Part shown: one piece after another, positions 1-8,813 of the stretch
Numbering within the stretch: the first letter of the stretch is position 1
Layout: each line of letters opens with the position of its first letter
Assembly (NCBI GenBank): GCA_050015495.1
Contig: JBEKBH010000002.1
Coordinates: forward strand, 175,279-239,278
Reading direction: 5' to 3'
Length of the DNA stretch: 64,000 bases
DNA from: Palsa-1439 sp050015495
Lineage (GTDB): Bacteria; Verrucomicrobiota; Verrucomicrobiia; Palsa-1439
The notes under the pieces: generated by a model
Database searches by the model: none
The model's input: only the letters and a program-made list of their open reading frames with translations
Told to the model about the DNA's origin: nothing
Made by a program: the position numbers and the translations under genes

Positions 1-392
1 AGCCGGCCGTGTTGGACATTTTGGGGCGCGTGCTGGCGCCGTGGGCCGTCAGCGGCCTGACGCAGGTCGCCGCGCACGCGGCGGTAGAAGACCTCGAGTA
101 CATGCGGAAGACGGTTGCGGAATGCCGTCGCGCCCGGCAACAGGCCGTTGACGGGTTGAAGGACCTCGGATTTGTCGTTCACAACACGCAGGCGAATTTC
201 ATTATCTGGCAGGTACACGCGCCGGCGCGAGCCGTGCAGGCGCTGGCTGCCCGCAACGTCTACGTGAGCAACAAGGACTCGGTCCCGCAAATGAAAGGCT
301 GTTTGCGCGTGACCGTGGGCAACAGCGAGCAGACGCAACGATTCTTGGGAATCGTCCAGGAGCTTCGAGCCAAAGGATTGCTGGAGCCATGA
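1..392 (+). CDS. hisC: Histidinol-phosphate aminotransferase-type enzyme, C-terminal part (5' end outside window)
   Basis: The frame is open from the window edge and ends in TGA at 390-392. The 120-odd residues match the small C-terminal domain of PLP-dependent class I/II aminotransferases of the HisC type. A segment reading NTQANFIIW is followed by a late GCLRVTVG, which contains the substrate-carboxylate-binding arginine of the family. HisC transfers an amino group to imidazole-acetol phosphate in histidine synthesis, but close relatives act on other substrates. The catalytic lysine lies upstream and is not visible. The stop overlaps the next start (ATGA), so the two genes are probably cotranslated; the neighbour is a fused sugar-type oxidoreductase, which makes a non-histidine role possible. 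The family is fairly sure, the substrate is not. Confidence 0.75.
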   Translation, partial: PAVLDILGRVLAPWAVSGLTQVAAHAAVEDLEYMRKTVAECRRARQQAVDGLKDLGFVVHNTQANFIIWQVHAPARAVQALAARNVYVSNKDSVPQMKGCLRVTVGNSEQTQRFLGIVQELRAKGLLEP

Positions 393-2464
393 AACAACTC
401 GTCCAGGATTTCAAGACCGGCGACATCAAACTGGTGGACGTGCCGTCGCCAGCGCTGGCGCCGGGGTGCGTGCGTGTCCGCAACGCCTTCTCGCTGGTGA
501 GCGCGGGCACGGAACGGGCGACGGTCAACCTCGCGCAGCAATCGCTGGTCGGCAAAGCGCGGTCGCGGCCGGATTTGGTGCGGCGCGTGGTCGAGACGGT
601 GAAACGCGAGGGTCTTTCGGCGGCGGTGCGGAAGGTCCAATCGCAACTCGATCAATGGAAGGCGCTCGGCTATTCGTGCGCAGGCACGATTATCGAGGTC
701 GGCGAGGGCGTGGCGGGATTGTCGGTCGGCGACCGCGTGGCGTGTGGCGGACAGGACTACGCGAGCCACGCCGAGGAGGTTGTGGTCCCGCAAAACCTCT
801 GCGCGAAACTCCCGGAGGGCGTGGCGCTGGAGCAGGCGGTGTTTACCACGCTGGGCGCGATTGCGATGCAGGGTGTGCGGCAGGCGGACGCGCGACTCGG
901 GGAATCCGTGGCGGTGATCGGCCTGGGATTGGTCGGCCAGTTGACCGTGCAGATTTTGAAGGCGGCGGGCTGCGTTGTGCTGGGAATCGACGTGAGCGCC
1001 GAGGCCTGCGAGTTGGCCACGCGGTGCGGGTGCGACGCGGTGGCGACGCGCACGAGCGGGGACATTGAGCGCGTGGCGGCCCGGTTGACGAATGGCTTCG
1101 GGGTGGATGCGGCGATCATTGCGGCGGCGGCGCCCACGAACGACCCGATTGAATTGGCCGCGAAGATTTGCCGCGAGCGCGGGCGGGTGGTGATGGTCGG
1201 CGTGACGGGCATGGAACTCCCGCGCGACCTGTTCTACGAGAAAGAACTCGAATTCAAGCTGTCCCGCAGCTACGGGCCGGGCCGGTACGATCCGCTCTAC
1301 GAAGAAAAAGGCGTGGATTATCCGATTGGTTACGTGCGCTGGACCGAGCAGCGGAACATGGAAGCCTTCGTCCAATTGCTGGCCGGCAAACGGGTGGATG
1401 TCACGCCGCTGATCACGCATACGTTCGCGATTGAGGACGCATCGAAGGCGTACGAGTTGATCACGGGAAAGACCGAAGAACGATTTGTCGGCGTGCTCCT
1501 CGAGTATCCGAAGATCGAAAACCGAGGACGGAAGACCGAACCAGCGACAAATCGGTCATCGGTTGTCCATCGTCCGTCTTCCGTCTGCCTCGGAGTGATT
1601 GGCGCCGGAAATTACGCGCAGGGAGTTTTGTTGCCGCAGTTCAAAGCGAACGCAGACGTGATGTTGCGGACGGTGTGCACGGCCACGGGCGTGAAAGCGG
1701 AAAAAGCGAAAGAGAAATTTGGGTTTGAAACCGGCACCACCAACTGGCGCGACGTGCTGGCGGACAAGGCGGTGAACGCGGTGCTGATTGCGACGCGGCA
1801 CGATTTGCACGCGCCGATCGTTGTCGAGGCGTTGCGGGCTGGCAAAACGGTCTTCTGCGAGAAGCCGCTGTGTCTGCGCGGTGAGGAACTCGACGAGATT
1901 ACCAGCGCCATCCAGCAGAGCGGCAATTCGCGGTTGATGGTGGGGTTCAACCGGCGGTTTGCGCCGTTTGCCGCGCGGGCGCGCGGCCTGACGGGGCCGC
2001 TGGTGATGCGCTACCGCGTGAGCGTGCAGCCGTTGCCGGCGGACCATTGGGTCAACGACTCGCAGACGGGCGGCGGACGGATTCTCGGCGAGGTGTGCCA
2101 TTTCGTCGATTTCCTGCGGTTTACGGCGCGATCACGAGTGGTGTCGGTGTTCGCGCAGGGATTTGGCGGGGAGAACGTGCAGGTCGCGCTCCGGTTCGCC
2201 GACGGATCGGTGGGATCGATCGACTACTTCAACGTCGCCGACGCGGCCTTGAAAAAGGAGCGCGTCGAGATGTTCGCCGGCGGCAGGCATGTGATCGAGG
2301 ACGATTTTCGCGAGAAAGGCCAGGCGGAAGAAGTGAGGCAATTCGTGCACGCCGTGAAATCGGGCGGGCCGATGCCGATTCCGCTGGAGGAGATTGTGGA
2401 CAGCACGCGGGCGACGCTGGCGGTATTGGAATCGATCCGCACCGGGCGGTCGATTGAACTGTAA
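389..2464 (+). CDS. Two-domain oxidoreductase: zinc-type alcohol dehydrogenase (MDR) fused to Gfo/Idh/MocA
   Basis: 691 aa. Residues about 1-372 are a medium-chain dehydrogenase/reductase with a Rossmann motif (VAVIGLGLVGQ, near residue 172). Residues about 398-690 are a Gfo/Idh/MocA-type NAD(P)-dependent sugar oxidoreductase: a second Rossmann motif (GVIGAGNYAQG), then CEKPLC, the usual EKP lysine motif, and an alpha/beta C-terminal domain. Such bi-domain proteins are known near surface polysaccharide and heparinase-type genes in bacteria. The MDR half lacks an obvious structural zinc cluster. The start ATG overlaps the upstream stop. The linker at residues about 374-396 is encoded by a repeat-like inverted sequence (see 1521-1593) and is rich in R, S and T. 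The substrate cannot be told from sequence; a nucleotide sugar or free sugar alcohol is likely. Confidence 0.85.
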   Translation: MKQLVQDFKTGDIKLVDVPSPALAPGCVRVRNAFSLVSAGTERATVNLAQQSLVGKARSRPDLVRRVVETVKREGLSAAVRKVQSQLDQWKALGYSCAGTIIEVGEGVAGLSVGDRVACGGQDYASHAEEVVVPQNLCAKLPEGVALEQAVFTTLGAIAMQGVRQADARLGESVAVIGLGLVGQLTVQILKAAGCVVLGIDVSAEACELATRCGCDAVATRTSGDIERVAARLTNGFGVDAAIIAAAAPTNDPIELAAKICRERGRVVMVGVTGMELPRDLFYEKELEFKLSRSYGPGRYDPLYEEKGVDYPIGYVRWTEQRNMEAFVQLLAGKRVDVTPLITHTFAIEDASKAYELITGKTEERFVGVLLEYPKIENRGRKTEPATNRSSVVHRPSSVCLGVIGAGNYAQGVLLPQFKANADVMLRTVCTATGVKAEKAKEKFGFETGTTNWRDVLADKAVNAVLIATRHDLHAPIVVEALRAGKTVFCEKPLCLRGEELDEITSAIQQSGNSRLMVGFNRRFAPFAARARGLTGPLVMRYRVSVQPLPADHWVNDSQTGGGRILGEVCHFVDFLRFTARSRVVSVFAQGFGGENVQVALRFADGSVGSIDYFNVADAALKKERVEMFAGGRHVIEDDFREKGQAEEVRQFVHAVKSGGPMPIPLEEIVDSTRATLAVLESIRTGRSIEL
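1521..1593. repeat. Inverted repeat forming the interdomain linker
   Basis: CCGAGG followed directly by ACGGAAGAC at 1522-1536 is matched in inverse by GTCTTCCGT, three bases, then CCTCGG at 1576-1593. Between them lie further short related units such as ATCGGTCATCGG. The stretch is in frame and encodes a low-complexity linker (RSSVVHRPSSV). I recognise this style of sequence as an interspersed repeat whose reading gives SVVHRPSSV-like peptides in other high-GC genomes; that link is from memory and unverified. Confidence 0.6.
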
Positions 2465-2516
2465 CCGCTGATGAATGGGAATGTTTTTACTCAGAAACTT
2501 TCCTGTTTTGTCCGCC

Positions 2517-2538
2517 GCCCTGAGCTTGTCGAAGGGGC
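2517..2538. repeat. Short interspersed palindrome of the CCTGAGC-TTGTCGAAGG type
   Basis: GCCC and GGGC arms enclose TGAGCTTGTCGAA between the oxidoreductase and the restriction-modification gene. The same family occurs, diverged and in the other orientation, at 62242-62267. Elements of this consensus are widespread in bacterial genomes and usually lie between genes. The hairpin has no T-run, so it is not an obvious terminator. Confidence 0.6.
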
Positions 2539-2562
2539 GCTGACTGATTACACTCTGCGGGA

Positions 2563-5500
2563 ATGAGCGCTCTAGCCGTCTATCTCGACGCGATCAAAGA
2601 GAATCTCACCCACGGGGATTCCACCGAACAAACGCACCGGCCTGCATTGAAAGACTTCCTCGAAGCCGCTGACAAAGGGATCGTCGCGACCAACGAGCCG
2701 AAGCGAATCCTGTGCGGCGCACCCGATTTCAACATCACGCGCAAGAAAGTCCCGCTCGGCCACGTTGAGACCAAAGATATTGGAACGAACCTCGACGAGA
2801 TGGAGCGCGGCAAAGGACCAAATGGCGAGCAGTTCATCCGCTACTCGATTCTTCCCAACTGGATATTGACCGACTACCTCGAGTTCCGTTGGTTTGTCGG
2901 TGGTGAAAAACGTCTGACCGCGCGCATCGGCGAGATCGACGCCAAGGGCAAATTGAAACCACTCCCCGGCGGTGAGGAGAAGCTGGCACGGCTCCTCGGC
3001 GCTTTCTTCAAGCAAAAGGCCCTCACTGTCGGTACGGCCAAAGAGCTTGCACAACGCATGGCGGGCATGACCCGCATCATCCGTGACCTAATCATCAACA
3101 CCTTCGAGCATGAGAAGGAGCAAGGCTGGCTTCACAACTGGCTCGCTGCATTTCGGGAAACGCTCATTCCCGATCTCGATGAAGCGCAGTTTGCCGACAT
3201 GTTTGCGCAGACCCTCGCCTACGGCCTGTTCGCAGCTCGGGTTCACACTCCGCCCAAGAAGGAATTTTCCCGCGAGATGGCCGCGTACAATCTGCCAAAG
3301 ACCAATCCATTCCTTCGCAAACTCTTCTCGGAGATTGCCGGCGTGGATATGCCGGAAACAATCGACTGGGCGGTGGACGACATCGTGGAGTTGCTCAAGC
3401 ACGCCGACATGTCTGAAATCCTCAAGGACTTCGGCAAGGGCAAGGGGAAGGAAGACCCGGTCGTCCATTTCTACGAAACTTTCCTCGCCGCTTACGACCC
3501 GAAGATGCGCGAAGTGCGAGGTGTTTACTATACTCCCGAACCCGTTGTCAGCTACATCGTCCGCTCCATTGACCACCTGCTGAAAACACGCTTCGACCGC
3601 CCGAAAGGCCTAGCCGACGAAAACACCCTCGTTCTCGACCCCGCGACCGGCACGGCCACGTTTCTCTACTTCGTCGTTGACCAGATTTACCAGAAGTTCG
3701 CCAAGCAAAAGGGCGCGTGGGACAGTTACGTAGACAAACATCTGCTCAGTCGCGTCTTTGGCTTCGAACTACTCATGTCGCCCTATGCAATCGCCCACCT
3801 CAAACTCGGTATGGAACTGGAGCGCACGGGGTATAAGTTCGGCTCCGACCAGCGGTTGGGGGTCTATCTCACAAACACGCTGGAACACACCGCGAAGCAG
3901 ACCGAGTTGCGCTACGCTGAGTTCCTTGCCAGGGAAGCTAACGCCGCTTCATCCATCAAAGACGCACCGGTCCTGGAAGTCGTACTTGGCAACCCGCCTT
4001 ATTCCAACTTCGGACGGATGAATCGCGGCGAGTGGATTCTCAAGCTGCTCGACGATTATAAGAAGGACCTACACGAGAAGAAGCTGAATCTTGACGATGA
4101 CTTCATTAAGTTTATCCGCTTCGCCCAATGGCGCATCGACAAGACGGGGCACGGCATCGTCGGTTTTGTCACGAACAATACCTACCTCGATGGCATTACG
4201 CACCGACGCATGCGAGAGTGCCTGCTCGAAACCTTCAACGAAATCTACATTCTCGATCTTCACGGAAGCGCCAAGAAGAAAGAGACATCCCCCGACGGAT
4301 CGAAGGACGAGAATGTCTTCGATATCACGGTCGGTGTCGCCATCGCCTTGTTCGTCAAGATCCCCAACAAGAAAGGCTGTGTCGTTTATCACACCGACCT
4401 TTGGCACGACCGCGCAACAAAATACAAGACGCTCTGGGAGACGGACGCCGCCAGTACACGCTGGAACAAGCTTCAGCCGAAACACCCCTATTTCTTCTTC
4501 GTTCCCAAGGAGTTTTCCGCAGAGGACGAATACAATAGAGGCGCAAGCGTCGGGGAAATGTTCGCTGTTTGCCAGAACGGACTCAAGACAGACCGTGACG
4601 AACTGTTCTTCGATTTCGACCGTGAGGTCCTCCGTACACGAATGGAAACGTTCTATTCTGACGACTGCGACGAAAACTTTAAGGCGCAATACCGCATCGC
4701 CGCCTCCAGCAGTTACGACATTGAGGCGCGGCGGAATGAAACGCGGTTTGACGAGGCGAACATCAGACGGTGCCTATATCGCCCCTTTGATGTGCGCTGG
4801 CTCTACTACGATCCGAAACTCACGAGCCGACCCGCTGAGAAGGTCATGAGCCACATGATTGCGGGTGAAAACATTGCGCTGATAACAATGAGACAGACGC
4901 GGCGAGGCGAGCGCGGGCCGTTCTTAGCGGCACGAGGCTTAATCAACAAAGACGCGGTCTCCCTGTTCGATATTGGGACTGCTGCGCCGCTCTACCTCTA
5001 CGACATCGAGAAGAAGAAAGGAGGCGATTGGAGCAAGGCGGTGACAATGGCACTGTTTGAATCGTCCGCCGGCTACCAAAAGCGTCGACCAAACTTCAAC
5101 CCTACGTTTCTGAAGGCGCTAGCGGAGAAACTAAGGTTGCCGCAGGCGCAGCCGCACGGCTTGCCGAAAGGCGTCACGCCCGAGGACGTTTTCCATTACG
5201 CCTACGCGGTGTTCCATTCGCCCACGTACCGTGCCCGCTACGCCGAATTCCTAAAAATAGATTTTCCACGTCTCCCGCTGACCAGCGACGTGGAGCTTTT
5301 CCGCGCTCTCGCCGGCAAAGGTGCGGAGTTGGTGGCGCTGCATCTCATGGAATCGGCGAAGCTCATCGACTTTATCACCGAGTTTCCTGCAAAGGGCAGC
5401 AACGAAGTCGAGAAAATCCAATACACCGACAAGGACCAACGTGTCTGGATCAACGCCGACCAATATTTTGCCGACGTGCCAAAACCCGTCTGGGAGTTTC

Positions 5501-5667
5501 CGATTGGCGGTTACCAAGTCTGCGACAGATGGCTGAAAGACCGCAAAGGCCGCAAATTGTCCTATGACGACATCGAGCACTACCAGAAGATCGTGGTGGC
5601 GCTTAACGAGACGACACGCCTCATGACCAAGATCGACGAGGCAATTCCGGCGTGGCCAATCAAATGA
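2563..5667 (+). CDS. Single-chain restriction-modification enzyme (type IIG/ISP-like: nuclease plus N6-adenine methyltransferase)
   Basis: 1034 aa. Near residue 54 there is PD, then 13 residues later E69-T-K71 (GHVETKDIG), which fits a PD-(D/E)xK nuclease site. The methyltransferase core has motif I VLDPATGTATF near residue 358 and motif IV NPPYSN near 476, the NPPY form typical of N6-adenine methylases. The long C-terminal part (about 600-1034) probably holds target recognition. No helicase motifs (Walker A, DExH) are seen between nuclease and methylase, unlike the full type ISP enzymes. No separate specificity or helicase gene is adjacent, so it should cut and modify alone. Base composition looks less GC-rich than the neighbours, and a mobile-type palindrome lies just upstream; both fit acquisition by transfer. 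The start ATG follows a weak ribosome site. Confidence 0.85.
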   Translation: MSALAVYLDAIKENLTHGDSTEQTHRPALKDFLEAADKGIVATNEPKRILCGAPDFNITRKKVPLGHVETKDIGTNLDEMERGKGPNGEQFIRYSILPNWILTDYLEFRWFVGGEKRLTARIGEIDAKGKLKPLPGGEEKLARLLGAFFKQKALTVGTAKELAQRMAGMTRIIRDLIINTFEHEKEQGWLHNWLAAFRETLIPDLDEAQFADMFAQTLAYGLFAARVHTPPKKEFSREMAAYNLPKTNPFLRKLFSEIAGVDMPETIDWAVDDIVELLKHADMSEILKDFGKGKGKEDPVVHFYETFLAAYDPKMREVRGVYYTPEPVVSYIVRSIDHLLKTRFDRPKGLADENTLVLDPATGTATFLYFVVDQIYQKFAKQKGAWDSYVDKHLLSRVFGFELLMSPYAIAHLKLGMELERTGYKFGSDQRLGVYLTNTLEHTAKQTELRYAEFLAREANAASSIKDAPVLEVVLGNPPYSNFGRMNRGEWILKLLDDYKKDLHEKKLNLDDDFIKFIRFAQWRIDKTGHGIVGFVTNNTYLDGITHRRMRECLLETFNEIYILDLHGSAKKKETSPDGSKDENVFDITVGVAIALFVKIPNKKGCVVYHTDLWHDRATKYKTLWETDAASTRWNKLQPKHPYFFFVPKEFSAEDEYNRGASVGEMFAVCQNGLKTDRDELFFDFDREVLRTRMETFYSDDCDENFKAQYRIAASSSYDIEARRNETRFDEANIRRCLYRPFDVRWLYYDPKLTSRPAEKVMSHMIAGENIALITMRQTRRGERGPFLAARGLINKDAVSLFDIGTAAPLYLYDIEKKKGGDWSKAVTMALFESSAGYQKRRPNFNPTFLKALAEKLRLPQAQPHGLPKGVTPEDVFHYAYAVFHSPTYRARYAEFLKIDFPRLPLTSDVELFRALAGKGAELVALHLMESAKLIDFITEFPAKGSNEVEKIQYTDKDQRVWINADQYFADVPKPVWEFPIGGYQVCDRWLKDRKGRKLSYDDIEHYQKIVVALNETTRLMTKIDEAIPAWPIK

Positions 5668-5757
5668 CTGAATGCACTGGCGCTCGGGCTGGGCGATAGC
5701 TCCATGAACTCCCAGTGCATAAGATAGCCATATCGAGAGAAGCATTGCGCAAATACG

Positions 5758-6816
5758 TTGATGCCGATGACCGCACCTAAGACATCCTTGGTCACGACCG
5801 ACGGCAAACGATTTCGCCAAGTCTGGCAGCAGTTGCACGAGTACGGCACGTCGCGCGGTTGGCGCGGGTACGACCCGTATGACGGTTTGAATTCGCCGCT
5901 GGCGCGCGTGTTGCCGGGGAAACTGGCGCGTCAGGCCTGGACCCAGCTTCATCGGCGCAGTTCGATCAACCTCCGGCCATTGTGCGGAATCCAGCCGACG
6001 CTCAACCCAAAAGCGCTGGCACTGGCCGCGCTCGGCGGCCGCGACGAACGGTTGTTGAATCAACTGGAGTCGCTGCGAACGCCGCAAGGTGGCTGGGGGT
6101 ATCCCTTCGCGTGGCAATCGCGGGCGTTTTTTGCGCCGCGCGGGACGCCGAATCTGATTTGCACGGCGTTTGCGGCGCGGGCCTACGAACGATTGGGACG
6201 GAAATGCGACGTGAGCTTTTTGGAAAAGCAGTTGTTGCGGGAGCGAAACGGCGAACGATGGCTGACGTATGTGCCGCATTCGGACACGCAGGTGCACAAC
6301 GTCAACATGATCGGCGCGGCATTGCTCGGGCGGCACGATTGCCTGGAGTTTTCGGTCAAACGCCAGCGGGCGGACGGTTCGTGGTGGTATGGCGAGTCGG
6401 AGAACCAGCATTGGATCGACAATTTCCACACGGGCTACAGTCTCGTGGCGCTGAAAGATTACGAGAAACGGACCGGCGACCACGGTTTTGCAGACAGCGC
6501 CGAGCGCGGGTTTGCGTTTTGGGAAAAGGCGTTCTGGCGAGCGGATGGCGCGCCGCGGTATTACCACAACGAAGAGTACCCGTTCGACACGCACGCCAGC
6601 GCGCAGGGAATCCTGACATTTCTGGCTTTTGGGCGGGTCGAGAGGGCGGTTCAGGCAGCGGAATGGGCCGTGGAAAACATGTGGGACAAGCGCGGATTTT
6701 TCTGGTATCAACGCGGACGCAGTGGAACCAACCGCTTGAGTTACATCCGGTGGACACAAGCGTGGATGTACTACGCACTGGCGGAGTTACTGCAGGTGAT
6801 GGAGAAGACAGCATGA
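5758..6816 (+). CDS. Alpha/alpha-toroid protein of a polysaccharide locus
   Basis: 352 aa, no signal peptide or membrane segment. It is rich in W, Y and G with repeated helix-pair units (GGWGYPFAWQSRAFF; DGSWWYGES; FDTHASAQG), as in squalene-cyclase/prenyltransferase-type and glycan-processing toroids. Close homologues are often labelled, misleadingly, as delta-aminolevulinic acid dehydratase in databases and sit beside exopolysaccharide genes. The next genes are WecB and a WecG-type transferase, so a part in surface glycan synthesis is inferred. Possible catalytic residues cannot be assigned. An earlier in-frame start is not needed; the ATG at 5758 is followed by another at 5764. Its stop lies inside the first copy of a 17-bp direct repeat (6814-6895). 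Confidence 0.6.
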   Translation: MMPMTAPKTSLVTTDGKRFRQVWQQLHEYGTSRGWRGYDPYDGLNSPLARVLPGKLARQAWTQLHRRSSINLRPLCGIQPTLNPKALALAALGGRDERLLNQLESLRTPQGGWGYPFAWQSRAFFAPRGTPNLICTAFAARAYERLGRKCDVSFLEKQLLRERNGERWLTYVPHSDTQVHNVNMIGAALLGRHDCLEFSVKRQRADGSWWYGESENQHWIDNFHTGYSLVALKDYEKRTGDHGFADSAERGFAFWEKAFWRADGAPRYYHNEEYPFDTHASAQGILTFLAFGRVERAVQAAEWAVENMWDKRGFFWYQRGRSGTNRLSYIRWTQAWMYYALAELLQVMEKTA

Positions 6817-6895
6817 GAATGCGGATGGTCGATAAAAGCGCCGCGTGGGGGCACGCGGCCTACAGTTGAACGCACAGGTGAGAATGCGGATTGTC
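6814..6895. repeat. Inserted palindromic element with flanking 16-17 bp direct repeats
   Basis: TGAGAATGCGGATGGTC at 6814-6830 recurs with one mismatch at 6879-6895. Between the copies is a small hairpin element (6839-6864) of the form CGCCGCGT-N6-ACGCGGCCTACA, with the arms CCGCGT and ACGCGG. The same element occurs at 28211-28236 and inside ubiE at 63255-63304. The layout looks like an insertion that duplicated its target. Removing 65 bp restores an ATGA overlap between the toroid gene and wecB. Confidence 0.7.
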
Positions 6896-7984
6896 AACGT
6901 GGTGGGCGCGCGGCCCAACTTCATGAAGATGGCGCCGCTGATGGCGGAGTACGCGCGTCATCCGACGGAGTTTGCGCCGGTGCTGGTGCACACGGGCCAG
7001 CACTACGATGACAACATGTCGAACCTGTTCTTCGAGGAGTTGCGCCTGCCGAAGCCGGACGTGTACCTGGGAGTCGGCTCCGGGTCGCACGCCGAGCAGA
7101 CCGCGCGGGTGATGATCGAACTGGAAAAGCTGCTGGTGGCGGAGCGCCCGGATTTGGTGATGGTCGTCGGCGACGTGAACTCGACGCTGGCAGCGGCGTT
7201 GGTCGCGGCCAAACTGTGCATTCCGCTGGCGCACGTCGAGGCCGGGCTGCGGAGTTTCGACCGGACGATGGCGGAGGAGATCAACCGCGTGGTGACGGAC
7301 ACGCTGAGCGATTATTGCTTTACGACCTGTGCCGACGCGAATGAGAACCTCCGGCGTGAGGGGATCGCCAAGGAAAAGATATTTTTTGTGGGCAACGTGA
7401 TGATCGACACGTTGCTGAAATTGCGGGATGAAAGCCTGAAGTCGAACATTCGCGAGGAACTGCGGTTGGACTCCGAATACGGGTACGTGACATTGCACCG
7501 GGCCAGCAATGTGGATTCGAAGGAAGTGCTCTCGGGGATCCTGTCGGCGCTGGAGGTGATCCAGAAGCGATTGCCGCTGACGTTTCCGGTGCACCCGAGG
7601 ACCCGTGCACGCCTGAAGGAGTTCGGCTTTTGGGACCGGGTGAACCACTGGCCAAACGTCAGGGTCGTCGAGCCACTTGGCTATCTGGATTCTCTCTGTT
7701 TGATGGCTGGCGCCAAGGTCGTCCTGACCGATTCGGGCGGCATTCAGGAAGAGACGACCGTGCTCGGCGTTCCCTGTCTGACCCTCCGCGAGAACACCGA
7801 CCGGCCCGTGACCGTGACCGAGGGCACGAGCACCCTTGTGGGAATGGATCCCGAGAAGATCATTGCCGAGGCCGTCAAAGTTATTGACGGGGGTCGCAAG
7901 CGCGGTCGCGTCCCGAAGTATTGGGACGGCAAAGCGGCATCGCGAATCACCAAATGCCTGATGGAGCATCCGCTCGGCAAGTGA
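6884..7984 (+). CDS. wecB: UDP-N-acetylglucosamine 2-epimerase (non-hydrolysing)
   Basis: 366 aa. It interconverts UDP-GlcNAc and UDP-ManNAc in the cytoplasm, feeding ManNAc into surface glycans. The N terminus IVNVVGARPNFMK is the family signature, followed by VHTGQHYD, the HVEAGLRSFD segment and a late TDSGGIQEE that binds the nucleotide sugar; length is normal for WecB. ATG 6884 is chosen because the conserved fold begins two residues later; GTG 6878 is an alternative. The repeat insertion just upstream has probably altered the original start region. The stop overlaps the start of the next gene (7981), a ManNAc-transferase type protein, which supports a shared pathway. Confidence 0.9.
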   Translation: MRIVNVVGARPNFMKMAPLMAEYARHPTEFAPVLVHTGQHYDDNMSNLFFEELRLPKPDVYLGVGSGSHAEQTARVMIELEKLLVAERPDLVMVVGDVNSTLAAALVAAKLCIPLAHVEAGLRSFDRTMAEEINRVVTDTLSDYCFTTCADANENLRREGIAKEKIFFVGNVMIDTLLKLRDESLKSNIREELRLDSEYGYVTLHRASNVDSKEVLSGILSALEVIQKRLPLTFPVHPRTRARLKEFGFWDRVNHWPNVRVVEPLGYLDSLCLMAGAKVVLTDSGGIQEETTVLGVPCLTLRENTDRPVTVTEGTSTLVGMDPEKIIAEAVKVIDGGRKRGRVPKYWDGKAASRITKCLMEHPLGK

Positions 7985-8736
7985 AAGCGGCTCCTTCAGG
8001 GAAGGTTACGCTCTTTGGCGTCCCAATCGACAACCTCACCATGGCGGAGGTGGTTGATCGCATTGAGGCGATGATCCGAGATGGCGGAATTCACCAGCAC
8101 GTTGTCGTCAACGTGGACAAAATTGTCAAAATGGAATCGAATCCGGATCTGCGGGCGACGGTCTTGAGTTGTGATCTTATCACCGTGGATGGGCAGCCGG
8201 TAATCTGGGTATCCAGATTTTTACAATGTCCTATCAAAGAACGTGTTACAGGTGTAGATTTGTTCAATGCATTGATGGCTCGTTGCGCGGAAAGAGGGCT
8301 TCGTCCGTACCTGCTGGGCGCCCGTCAGGAGATCGTGGCGAAGGTTGTGGATGTATTGAAGGCCAGATACCCGAAGCTCGATTTCGCTGGTTGGCGAAAC
8401 GGCTATTGGGGACCTGACGATGAGGACAAAATTGTACAGGAGATCAAGCGGGCCAAGCCGGACATGCTTTGCATGGCGGTCGGGTCCCCGAAACAGGAGT
8501 TATTCCTGGGCAAATGGAAGCAGGAGATGCACGTTCCGTTCGTGATGGGGGTGGGCGGCAGTTTTGACGTGACGGCTGGAGTTCTGCGGCGGGCGCCGCG
8601 GTGGATGCAACGGTCAGGGCTGGAGTGGCTCTATCGGTTGGCGCAGGAACCGCGGCGGCTCTGGCGGCGCTACTTGAATGAGGACATGGCATTTTTTCGG
8701 TTGGTCTGGCGGGAATGGCGGGCGAGGCGGTCCTAG
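7981..8736 (+). CDS. WecG/TagA/CpsF family glycosyltransferase (GT26)
   Basis: 251 aa. It belongs to the family that moves ManNAc or ManNAcA from UDP onto a lipid-linked GlcNAc acceptor at the inner membrane face. Visible family marks are VNVDKIVKM, the DLITVDGQPVIW segment (the conserved aspartate region), YLLGAR, and PKQELFLGKW near residue 175. The GTG at 7981 is preferred because it overlaps the wecB stop and the fold begins just after it; an upstream in-frame GTG lies deep in wecB. It pairs with the epimerase upstream, which makes the UDP-ManNAc donor. The C terminus is basic (RRLWRRYLNED), fitting membrane attachment. Confidence 0.85.
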   Translation: MKAAPSGKVTLFGVPIDNLTMAEVVDRIEAMIRDGGIHQHVVVNVDKIVKMESNPDLRATVLSCDLITVDGQPVIWVSRFLQCPIKERVTGVDLFNALMARCAERGLRPYLLGARQEIVAKVVDVLKARYPKLDFAGWRNGYWGPDDEDKIVQEIKRAKPDMLCMAVGSPKQELFLGKWKQEMHVPFVMGVGGSFDVTAGVLRRAPRWMQRSGLEWLYRLAQEPRRLWRRYLNEDMAFFRLVWREWRARRS

Positions 8737-8813
8737 CGCCGGAAATATCGTTTCCCGCTTGCCTTTTCGGTTGGTTTCAGAAGAATAGCCCGACGCACTT
8801 TTGACGGAGGATC

